From Gammaproteobacteria bacterium (GTDB taxonomy: Bacteria; Pseudomonadota; Gammaproteobacteria; SZUA-229), in assembly GCA_011051475.1 (NCBI GenBank), contig DRLE01000036.1, positions 1 through 53,490 of the forward strand: 53,490 nt of DNA. The letters are read 5' to 3'. The notes beneath the pieces were generated by a model that saw only the letters and a list, made by a program, of their open reading frames with translations, was not told where the DNA came from and did no database searches. The translations under genes and the position numbers were made by a program. Below are positions 1-6,761 of this stretch, in pieces (positions within the stretch are counted from its first letter, which is position 1; each line of letters starts with the position of its first letter).

Positions 1-1
1 C

Positions 2-475
2 CGCGGCTACCGGCACTGCGTTCAGGCCTGCCCCTACAAGAAGATGATGTTCAATGCCGCCAAGGGCATGTCGGAGAAATGCATATTCTGTTACCCGCGT
101 ATTGAAAAAGGCAAGGCCAATGCCTGTGCCGTGCAGTGTCCGGGCCGGATCCGGCAGGTCGGTTTTCTGGATGACACGACCTCGGATGTCTACAAGCTGG
201 TGACAGAGCACCAGGTGGCAATCCCGCTGCACCCTGAATACGGTACCGGCCCCAATGTTTATTACATCCCTCCGTTTTCAGGGCCGTCAACCGTTGATGA
301 CCAGGGCCGCCCGATCAATATCGACAGGATACCGATGTCCTATCTTCGTTCGCTGTTTGGTGATGGCGTGGATTCGGTAATCGCGACACTACGGGCGGAA
401 CGTGACGCGGTTACCGGAGGCGGCAGCTCGGTGATTCTCGAAGTCCTTAATTCCAACAATCGTTACAGCCTGTAG
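2..475 (+). CDS. Type II DMSO-reductase-family iron-sulfur (beta) subunit, 5' truncated
   Basis: C-terminal part of a four-cluster ferredoxin-like electron-transfer subunit. The frame is open from base 2, so the start lies outside the window. Visible cysteine motifs are CVQACPY near the left edge and CIFCYPRIEKG followed by CAVQCPGRIRQVG. The latter is characteristic of beta subunits of selenate, chlorate and perchlorate reductases and of dimethylsulfide and ethylbenzene dehydrogenases. In that family this subunit passes electrons between the molybdopterin catalytic subunit and a heme-b gamma subunit in the periplasm. The next gene is gamma-like and the one after is a TorD-like chaperone, matching the family order A-B-C-D, so the catalytic gene should lie just upstream. 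The substrate cannot be told from this fragment. Narrower naming (PcrB, SerB, ClrB, DdhB, EbdB) would be a guess. Confidence 0.85.
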   Translation, partial: RGYRHCVQACPYKKMMFNAAKGMSEKCIFCYPRIEKGKANACAVQCPGRIRQVGFLDDTTSDVYKLVTEHQVAIPLHPEYGTGPNVYYIPPFSGPSTVDDQGRPINIDRIPMSYLRSLFGDGVDSVIATLRAERDAVTGGGSSVILEVLNSNNRYSL

Positions 476-486
476 GTGGGGTGATT

Positions 487-1236
487 ATGAAAACGTTTAT
501 CAAGAAAACAGCGACTCTTTTCTCAGTCATTATCCTGCTGACCGGTCTTATGTGCGCCGAGGTTTCAGCTGCCCGCTGGGGTGGCGGTGGCGGCGGTGGT
601 GGCGGTAACTGGGGTGGTATCACAGCCGCGCGGGTTATCGGCAATGTGCTGGTGCCGCCGGATGATCCTCTGTGGGATGCTGCCACAGCACAGTCATTTA
701 ACCTGAGATTTATCAATTCCACCGGTGGCGGTGGCATGTGGGGTGGTGGCGACGGCACCTCCGGCGGCACCGGTGGCACCATGACCGTCAAGGCCATCCA
801 TAACGGCACGGAAATCGCCTTTCTCCTGACCTGGAATGATGCAACGCGCAATGACACGGTCAACGGTGTCGATGAATTCTCCGATCGCGTCGGCATTATG
901 TTCTCCGCCCAGCAGAAATGTCGCATGGGCTCACCCGCTAATCCGGTCAATATCTGGTTCTGGCATGCCGCCAGAGGTGAGGTGAATAATATCGTTGCCG
1001 GCGGCCTGGGCACGATAACCAAAACCGGCGATGACAATATCCAGGTTATCAGTCACTACGCCAATGGCCAGTGGCAGGTTGTTATGAGCCGCCCCCTGGT
1101 GCCAATTAATACCGATAACCAGGTGGACCTTACCAATGGCAACAGCCCGATGGCCTTTGCCCGCTGGGATGGTGCAAACCGGGAACGTAACGGCAAGAAA
1201 TGGATTACCGGCCAGACCAGTGTGAGCCTGCAATAA
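487..1236 (+). CDS. Heme-b-binding gamma subunit, ethylbenzene dehydrogenase-type, with poly-Gly tract
   Basis: About 249 residues. The N-terminus is a Sec signal peptide (KKTATLFSVIILLTGLMCAE, cleavage near VSA) followed at once by an Arg-Trp and a run of nine glycines. The rest has the beta-rich pattern of the DdhC/EbdC/SerC heme-binding domain: a VPPDDPLWDAA-like opening, an AIHNGTEIAFLLTWND strand, DRVGIMFS, NIWFWHAARGEV and FARWDGANRERNGKKWITGQ. In the known family this subunit holds one b heme with Met/Lys-type ligands; the exact ligands were not assigned here. It starts 12 bases after the beta subunit. I prefer ATG 487 over GTG 481 because AGGTGGGG at 474-481 is then well spaced. The poly-Gly insertions (also around residues 80-95) are odd for the family and recur in the second multicopper gene downstream. 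Confidence 0.75.
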   Translation: MKTFIKKTATLFSVIILLTGLMCAEVSAARWGGGGGGGGGNWGGITAARVIGNVLVPPDDPLWDAATAQSFNLRFINSTGGGGMWGGGDGTSGGTGGTMTVKAIHNGTEIAFLLTWNDATRNDTVNGVDEFSDRVGIMFSAQQKCRMGSPANPVNIWFWHAARGEVNNIVAGGLGTITKTGDDNIQVISHYANGQWQVVMSRPLVPINTDNQVDLTNGNSPMAFARWDGANRERNGKKWITGQTSVSLQ

Positions 1237-1309
1237 ACCGGCCTTACTTCAGGTGCAGTCACACTGGTTGGATTCAATCAGATAATCAAATTAACAACGG
1301 GTAATAATT

Positions 1310-2041
1310 ATGTCTCAAGCAGCAATGACAGGTCATCAGGGAAACTCAATGGTTCAGGAAAACCTGACACCTATGGATACCGTGAATATCGTACGTAGCA
1401 GGATGTATTACCTGCTTTCACTGGCGTTTTCCTACCCCGGTGAAAATCTGCTGTCCACTCAGGATGAATTATATGAACTGGTCGCGGTGCTTTATCCGAA
1501 TCTGGCCGTGAGCAGGAAAGACATGCTCGTTGAGCTGGATAAAATGGAAGCGGAATATATCAATGTCTTCGACGGTCATGAACAGAAAAAATACTGCAAG
1601 CCTTATGAAGGTCAGTGGCAGGAGGCCGATCGCGCCATGCGCCAGTGGGAGGTAAAGAAATTCTACCGGTTCTTTGGCCTGGGCCTGAACAGAGCGATAA
1701 ACGAAATGCCGGACCATATCATGTACGAGCTGGAGTTTATGCATTACCTCTGCTATCGCATGGTCGAATCCGCCAGTGGCGCCCTTGGTAAGGTGAAAGG
1801 CGCCGGGCCGAACCAGCCGCGGCATTATCTGCAGGCGCAAAAGGATTTTCTGGAAAGGCATCTACTGGCATGGGTGGATGATTTTTGCCGGTTATTGCAG
1901 GAAAAAACAACGCTTCCTTTTTATGTGCAGCTGGCCAGGGTGACAGCGCAGTTTATTGTCGATGATATGGAGTGGTTGCAGACACAGGGAGAGGAGGTCA
2001 GTAAACAGGCTTCCGGCCTGAATGGATACGCGAATGAATAA
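1310..2041 (+). CDS. TorD/DmsD-family molybdoenzyme maturation chaperone
   Basis: Up to 243 residues, all-helical in character and without a signal peptide. The motifs EYINVFDGH, KPYEGQW, FYRFFGLGL and MPDHIMYELEFMHYL match the TorD-like chaperones that escort the catalytic subunit of type II DMSO-reductase enzymes (SerD, DdhD, ClrD, PcrD type). These proteins bind the twin-arginine leader of the apo-enzyme and hold it for cofactor insertion before Tat export. Position after the gamma subunit fits the A-B-C-D operon order. The first ATG (1310) has a poor ribosome site. ATG 1349 (MVQENLTP) has AGGGAA about seven bases upstream and may be the real start. Assignment to the chaperone family is strong; the partner is inferred from context. 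Confidence 0.8.
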   Translation: MSQAAMTGHQGNSMVQENLTPMDTVNIVRSRMYYLLSLAFSYPGENLLSTQDELYELVAVLYPNLAVSRKDMLVELDKMEAEYINVFDGHEQKKYCKPYEGQWQEADRAMRQWEVKKFYRFFGLGLNRAINEMPDHIMYELEFMHYLCYRMVESASGALGKVKGAGPNQPRHYLQAQKDFLERHLLAWVDDFCRLLQEKTTLPFYVQLARVTAQFIVDDMEWLQTQGEEVSKQASGLNGYANE

Positions 2042-2113
2042 AGGCAGGCTCACAGTTTTTCAGGTTAACAGTCCATTGCGTTTTCTCCTCATCTTCGCAG
2101 ATACGGGCTGTTC

Positions 2114-2275
2114 AGGAAGCTCTGATTAATTCGTGACATGGCATCTTGCGGCGCAAAATCACGCATTTCCGCGTTGCAGACCTTCGAAATAGCTGGCTAT
2201 TCCGTACGGTTTGCGCCCTGAACTGAGCGATTTTTCACCACAATCTGCTTACGCCAGAATTAGTCAGAGCTTCCT
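2114..2275. mobile_element. MITE-like element with 19-bp terminal inverted repeats
   Basis: The ends are imperfect inverted repeats: AGGAAGCTCTGATTAATTC at 2114-2132 and its complement at 2257-2275 with one mismatch. The 162-bp body encodes nothing convincing. It fills most of the gap between the chaperone gene and moaA. No clear target-site duplication was seen (flanks TTC and TAA). It looks like a non-autonomous transposon remnant; no transposase gene is in the window. Confidence 0.6.
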
Positions 2276-2322
2276 TAACCTTTTTTATTGACAAAGACAG
2301 TAGGGGTAAACAGAGCATACTC

Positions 2323-3321
2323 ATGGCAGAGCTTATTGATTCATACAATCGCCGCATAGATTATCTGCGGTTATCGGTAACCGATCACTGTAATTACCGT
2401 TGCTTTTACTGTCGTACAAAGGCCGGTGACCGGGTGGCAGGTAATCATGATTTTCTCAGCTTTGAGGAAATGACCCGCCTGGTCCGTCTGTTTACCGAGC
2501 TGGGTGTCAGCAGGCTGAGGCTTACCGGCGGCGAGCCCCTGGTGCGGCGCCATCTGGTGGATTTTGTCGGGCAACTGGAAAAGCTGCCAGGGCTTGCGGA
2601 TATATCACTTTCGACCAATGGCCATTTGCTGGAACGTTTTGCTGCGCCATTAAAAGCGGCAGGTGTCAGTCGGGTAAATATCTCGCTTGATTCGATTGAT
2701 GCTGATAATTTCCGCCGCATAACCCGCAATGGTGAGCTGCAACAGGTCAGCCGTGGTATAGACGCCGCGCTGGCCGCCGGTATGGCGCCGGTAAAAATCA
2801 ATATGGTCGTAATGAGAGGGGTTAATGATCACGAGATTGAGTCCATGCTGGATTATGTGCTTGAGCGAGGCCTGGAGCTGCGGTTTATAGAAACCATGCC
2901 GGTCGGTGAAGCCGGGCGCAGGGTAATGGATTTGCATTATCCGGCCGCACAGATACTGCAGCGTGTTCGTGAGCGCTTCGCTACGCAGCTGGTTCCGGTC
3001 AAGGGTGGCAGGGGCGCAGGCCCGGCGCGCTATTATCAACTGGCAAACGGTCCGGCCAGGGTAGGGGTGATTTCCGCCGTGTCCCGGCATTTTTGCGAAG
3101 GCTGTAACCGGGTTCGCCTCACCGCAGAGGGTGAACTTGTGCTGTGCCTGGGGCATGAAAATCGGGTTTCCCTGCGCGAACCTCTGAGAGCCGGTTGCGG
3201 TGATGACGAAATCATGCAGCTTATCCGGACGGCTATTGCCAGCAAGCCAGCGCGCCATGATTTTCTGCGCCGGGATAAGAGCCATATACCGCTCAGCAGT
3301 ATGACCAGCCTTGGTGGATAG
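2323..3321 (+). CDS. moaA: GTP 3',8-cyclase MoaA (molybdenum cofactor synthesis)
   Basis: Radical SAM enzyme of 332 residues that rearranges GTP to (8S)-3',8-cyclo-7,8-dihydroguanosine triphosphate, the first step of molybdopterin synthesis. The N-terminal cluster motif is CNYRCFYC (Cys 23, 27, 30). The second 4Fe-4S site is CEGCNRVRL followed by a third Cys in the C-terminal third. The protein ends in Gly-Gly, as needed for MoaA activity. LTGGEPLVR and the SLDS strand are family hallmarks. Its place beside a molybdoenzyme operon suggests local cofactor supply. No moaB, C, D or E is nearby, so the rest of the pathway must be elsewhere. The ribosome site before ATG 2323 is weak. Confidence 0.93.
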   Translation: MAELIDSYNRRIDYLRLSVTDHCNYRCFYCRTKAGDRVAGNHDFLSFEEMTRLVRLFTELGVSRLRLTGGEPLVRRHLVDFVGQLEKLPGLADISLSTNGHLLERFAAPLKAAGVSRVNISLDSIDADNFRRITRNGELQQVSRGIDAALAAGMAPVKINMVVMRGVNDHEIESMLDYVLERGLELRFIETMPVGEAGRRVMDLHYPAAQILQRVRERFATQLVPVKGGRGAGPARYYQLANGPARVGVISAVSRHFCEGCNRVRLTAEGELVLCLGHENRVSLREPLRAGCGDDEIMQLIRTAIASKPARHDFLRRDKSHIPLSSMTSLGG

Positions 3322-4002
3322 CGACAAGCGGCGCAGGGCGGTTTGCAATGTGTTTCCTGAAAGACGGAAGGCTTTTGTCTGTTTGTCGAAAAATTTTACA
3401 TGGTGATTTTTATTGTTGTACTTATCTATATTATTGATTTAATTAAACACACAAGTGATTTTATTTTTGAGTATAAGGGTAACTACTTATTCTAATACTA
3501 GAAAACCTTACAGTTTTATGGGGTGAGTGTTTCAATCCTGGTTATTGTTCGGGCCTGAAAATACGGGCAATATTGCATATATTGATCACCCGATACAGAT
3601 TTCTTATTGTCGGATAACTTTACGTTATTTCTCCGATTTCTGTCCTTACTTGCTGAATATCACCTATCTATATGAAATAAAAGGAATAAATAAATCTGGC
3701 ATGCTTCTGGCAATATCTGTTTACAGCAGGGATGAGGGTGAGTTATCTGGCATCAAGAAGTAAGCTGTAATAAATACAACCTTTTCCCGTATCCATAATT
3801 CACCAGATCGACATCAGGGTAAGTATGTATTTCCCTATTGATTTGGGCGAGACTGAATTGAAATTACCGTTTTTTTCTGACTGCATGGCTATCTGAAACA
3901 GGCTCTGTCTGTGGCAGTTGTTCATGGCCCGGTTCTTTCATTCCTGATGCCTCCGGAAACCCGATATATAAAAAGAGAAAATATCTAAAGTGAGGAAAAA
4001 TT
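3322..4002. other. 680-bp AT-rich gene-free stretch upstream of the multicopper oxidase pair
   Basis: Clearly more AT-rich than its flanks, most strongly from about 3390 to 3870. It contains only a weak 78-codon frame (3527-3763) with no ribosome site. It most probably holds the control region of the two-gene copper operon. No convincing FNR-type (TTGAT-N4-ATCAA) site was found. The last bases carry GTGAGGAAAAATT, a reasonable ribosome site for the gene at 4003. Confidence 0.5.
3697..3712 (+). promoter_or_regulatory. Possible sigma-54 promoter core
   Basis: TGGCATGCTTCTGGCA has GG and GC at the -24/-12 spacing of the sigma-54 consensus (TGGCACG-N4-TTGCA) with two mismatches. It would give a leader of about 280 bases before the first cupredoxin gene. 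It is a single weak match in AT-rich DNA, and the nearby response regulator lacks the AAA+ domain that sigma-54 activators need, so it may be chance. Confidence 0.2.
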
Positions 4003-4950
4003 ATGCAAAGACGTGAATTTCTGAAATCAAGTCTGGCTGGTTCTGCGGCATTCGCCCTTTCCGGCCTGACCGTGCTGAATTCGAAGCGTGCACATGCGGC
4101 TACCAGCAATATTGAATTAAGCGCCGAAGGGACATACAAGACCATGGTCGATGGTACGTCCGTCTATGTCTGGCAGTTCAATGATGCCAATGGCAGCGGT
4201 CCCGGTGCGCTGACCTCCGGCATTGTTGTCAATGAAGGTGACGTGGTCAATGTTACGGTTACCAACAACCTGGACAGGGCAATCAACTTTGTCATTCCCG
4301 GTGTAATGGCGAATACGCCTTCCGTATCACCCGGTTCGTCACAGACCTACAGCTTTACCGCGCCTGCAGCCGGCAGCTATTTCTACACCGACGGTGTCAA
4401 TGGTGAAATCGGCAAGGCGATGGGGCTTTCCGGCCCTCTGGTCGTGATGCCGGCCGATGGCTCCGATCGCCTGTACACCGGCGGGCCTGCCTTTAACCGG
4501 CAGTACACGCTGGTGCTGAACGAACTGGATGACCGCCTGAATGCGGCAGTGGCTGCCGGCGGTACCTACAATATGGACGATTACGAGCCTAACTACTACT
4601 TTGCCAACGGTCTGAGCTATCCCGATACCGCCGGTGATGGCGACACGCTGGTCTCTATGAATGTGGGCGAGAACGTGGCCATCCGCTTCATTAATACCGG
4701 CTGTATTACCTATCCTCAACACTTCCACGGTTATCACGTTAATGTCATCAGTCGCAATCGCGTACTGGAAACCCGTGTCATCGAGAAGGATACCACCCAG
4801 GTGGAGCGTGACATGTGTACCGATGTCATCCTGCCGGTCGCGCAGGCGGGCGCCTACCCGCTGCATACCCACTATGTTCCCGGTGTAACCGCCAATGGTG
4901 TTTATGTGTATCCCTATGGCGGCGCACTGATCGTCATGGTCGCAGCGTAA
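4003..4950 (+). CDS. Tat-exported two-domain multicopper oxidase half A (trinuclear-site His only in domain 2)
   Basis: 315 residues. The N-terminus is a twin-arginine signal (RREFLKSSLAGSAAFALSG, cleavage near AHA). Two cupredoxin domains follow. Domain 1 has lost the copper ligands: where HxHG and HxH should be it reads FVIPGVM and YFYTDGVNG. Domain 2 has QHFHGYH and later LHTHYVPGV, that is two HxH pairs. The first His of the usual HPxHxHG motif is Tyr (YPQHFHG) and the HCH Cys is Thr, so no type 1 copper can form there. Taken alone it could hold only half of a trinuclear centre. The next gene, 33 bases on by start position, carries the missing half. A periplasmic oxidase subunit is inferred; the substrate is unknown. 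Confidence 0.75.
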   Translation: MQRREFLKSSLAGSAAFALSGLTVLNSKRAHAATSNIELSAEGTYKTMVDGTSVYVWQFNDANGSGPGALTSGIVVNEGDVVNVTVTNNLDRAINFVIPGVMANTPSVSPGSSQTYSFTAPAAGSYFYTDGVNGEIGKAMGLSGPLVVMPADGSDRLYTGGPAFNRQYTLVLNELDDRLNAAVAAGGTYNMDDYEPNYYFANGLSYPDTAGDGDTLVSMNVGENVAIRFINTGCITYPQHFHGYHVNVISRNRVLETRVIEKDTTQVERDMCTDVILPVAQAGAYPLHTHYVPGVTANGVYVYPYGGALIVMVAA

Positions 4951-4983
4951 TAACCCGTTATCGAGAATTTGAGGAGAATGAAA

Positions 4984-6009
4984 ATGCTTAACAAGTTTCA
5001 AAAGATCTATACAATGAGTATGCGTCGCGGTGGTGGCGGTGGCGGAAACGGCGGCGGTGGCGGCTCTACCACCCCGCCTGCCGGTGGTCGCACCTTCAGT
5101 TACCAGGCCGCACCTACCAGCGTTGGCGTCAGCATGATGGGCAATCTGACCATGGCCGATGGTGCATCACTTCGCACCTGGTATTTTGGCAGCGGCTTTA
5201 ATGGCGATCGCGCACTGGCGGGCCCTGTTTTCGAGGCCAATGAAGGTTCCAATGTGCAAATCACGCTGAGCTCGATGATGCCGCACAGTATTCATTTCCA
5301 TGGTCTGGATGTGGATCAGGCGAATGACGGCGTGCCAAGTACTTCCGGTTATGTCGGAAGAAGCATGGGCGGCGGCGGTTTCGGTCGTGTCGGCAATGCC
5401 ACCAGCCTCGGTAATTCATATACCTACACCTTTACTGCGCCACATGCTGGTACCTATATGTATCACTGCCATGTGGATACCTCCCTGCATTTTGAAATGG
5501 GTATGTACGGCACGGTGATTATTCGTCCTGCCAATGGTGACAGCAATGTGGCATGGGCAGGCGGTCCTGCTTTCGATAAGGAGTATATCTGGCAGATGGG
5601 CGCCTTTGACAGCAGCTGGCATGGCAGCAGGGTGAGCGGTGCACAAACCGCGCGTTACCGTCCCGACTATTTCATGATCAATGGCAGTGACGGCGCCAAT
5701 GCGAGTAACGATAGCACGGTGGCGATTTCTGCCGGCGCCGGCCAGAAGGTACTGATCCGCGTCAATGGCACCAGCTATATGCCGGGTATTGTACGTCTGG
5801 GTGGCTTGCAGTTTGAGGTGATTGCTTCTGACGGGCGGCCGCTGGCAGTTCCCTATGTTACAACCGAACAGCTGTGCTGTGCCGGTGAACGCTATGACCT
5901 GCTGGTAACGATGCCTTCATCCGGCCAGTACACGGCGAGTATCGAATATCGTGATATTCGCAATGGCAAGGCACTGGGTACGGTGACCACGACACTGACT
6001 GTCGTTTAA
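4984..6009 (+). CDS. Two-domain multicopper oxidase half B (type 1 Cu and trinuclear-site His in domain 1)
   Basis: About 341 residues. I start it at ATG 4984 because GAGGAG at 4971-4976 is then seven bases away; ATG 4978 would be too close. A basic leader (MLNKFQKIYTMSMRR) runs into a Gly-rich stretch GGGGGGNGGGGG, with no hydrophobic signal. Domain 1 has PHSIHFHGLD and YHCHVDTSLHFEMGM. This gives two HxH pairs plus His, Cys, His and Met for a type 1 site. Domain 2 has lost the motifs (SYMPGIVRLGG, IEYRDIRNG). The ligand set is thus the complement of the preceding protein. Domain order resembles two-domain laccases with type 1 copper in domain 1, but those have all ligands in one chain. With no export signal, it may be carried out by the Tat-tagged partner. 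Confidence 0.75.
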   Translation: MLNKFQKIYTMSMRRGGGGGGNGGGGGSTTPPAGGRTFSYQAAPTSVGVSMMGNLTMADGASLRTWYFGSGFNGDRALAGPVFEANEGSNVQITLSSMMPHSIHFHGLDVDQANDGVPSTSGYVGRSMGGGGFGRVGNATSLGNSYTYTFTAPHAGTYMYHCHVDTSLHFEMGMYGTVIIRPANGDSNVAWAGGPAFDKEYIWQMGAFDSSWHGSRVSGAQTARYRPDYFMINGSDGANASNDSTVAISAGAGQKVLIRVNGTSYMPGIVRLGGLQFEVIASDGRPLAVPYVTTEQLCCAGERYDLLVTMPSSGQYTASIEYRDIRNGKALGTVTTTLTVV

Positions 6010-6024
6010 TAGTATGGAGAATGG

Positions 6025-6064
6025 AAAAGCCTTCGTCATTATAAAATGACGAAGGCTTTTTATT
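6025..6064 (+). terminator. Rho-independent terminator after the multicopper oxidase pair
   Basis: AAAAGCCTTCGTCATT is followed by a four-base loop and its exact complement, then TTTTTATT. The 16-bp stem is nearly symmetrical, so it may also stop the leftward two-component operon. Confidence 0.85.
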
Positions 6065-6112
6065 GTCTGTATGGTCCTGTTCAGGCCTGTTCTTGTGAAA
6101 CGATGCTTTCAG

Positions 6113-6721
6113 CTATTGATCTTTCAGGCTCAGCACCATCTGCACCAGTTCGGGTAGTGATTTTGTGTTCATTTTTTCCATGACCCGGGCACGGTGCACT
6201 TCAACCGTTTTTACACTGATGCCACATTGTTCGGCTATTTTCCGGTTGGGGTTGCCTGAAACCATCAGTTCCATGATTTCCTTTTCGCGGGGGGTCAGGC
6301 TCTCAATACAGGTGATGACCGATGCAGAGGCCGAATCTTTTTCCCGGTTCCTTGCATCTGTCTCCACGGCTTCCTGGATATTGTCCAGCAGCTCCTGGTC
6401 ACGGAACGGTTTTTCCAGAAAGACCTGGGCGCCCTGCTGCATGGCTTTTACCGCCATCGGTACATCACCATGGCCGCTGATAATAATGACGGGTAAGTTG
6501 ATATTATCTGCACGCATTTTCTGCTGCAGTTGCAGACCGCTCATGCCGGGCAGGCGTACATCCAGTATCAGGCAGCCGGGCGTGTCGGGATCGTAGGCAT
6601 CAAGAAAATCCTGTGCCGATGCATAGGTTCTGACGGGGTAACCAACGGTTTCTATCAGCCAGCTTAACGAGTCTCTTATTGCGGGATCGTCATCAACAAT
6701 AAAAATAGTCGGTTCTGCCAT
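6113..6721 (-). CDS. FixJ/NarL-type response regulator
   Basis: 202 residues from ATG 6721, which has GAGGAA eight bases upstream; the frame is open further but without support. The receiver domain has the acidic pocket IVDDD near residues 8-12, phospho-acceptor Asp54 in LILDVRLPG, and Lys104 in EKPF. The C-terminal LuxR-type helix-turn-helix (about 138-195) contains LTPREKEIMELM, NRKIAEQCGISVKTVEVHR and a closing MEKMNTKSLPELVQM. This is the FixJ layout. It begins 40 bases after the histidine kinase ends, so the two form a two-component system. It converges on the molybdoenzyme and copper-oxidase cluster, which makes that cluster a plausible target; this is inference from position. Confidence 0.9.
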   Translation of the reverse strand: MAEPTIFIVDDDPAIRDSLSWLIETVGYPVRTYASAQDFLDAYDPDTPGCLILDVRLPGMSGLQLQQKMRADNINLPVIIISGHGDVPMAVKAMQQGAQVFLEKPFRDQELLDNIQEAVETDARNREKDSASASVITCIESLTPREKEIMELMVSGNPNRKIAEQCGISVKTVEVHRARVMEKMNTKSLPELVQMVLSLKDQ

Positions 6722-6761
6722 AGTGGGTTTCCTCGCTGAAGTAACACCTGTGAGGCGTACT

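Noticed and set aside
447..1037. 196-codon reverse frame rich in proline
   Set aside because: Antisense of the poly-Gly gamma subunit; the proline runs are just the complement of glycine codons.
3577..3595. FNR box (TTGATCACCCGATAC)
   Set aside because: Only the first half-site matches; the second half is too poor to claim.
3527..3763. 78-codon forward frame in the AT-rich gap
   Set aside because: GTG start without ribosome site, no recognisable domain, composition like the surrounding non-coding DNA.
4003..6009. One multicopper oxidase gene broken by a frameshift or stop
   Set aside because: The second gene has its own ribosome site and start, and each protein has two complete cupredoxin domains, so the ligand split is not explained by a simple break.
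4003..6009. Copper nitrite reductase (NirK)
   Set aside because: Presence of four HxH pairs across the two proteins, including HCH, indicates a trinuclear-type oxidase rather than the three-His type 2 site of NirK.
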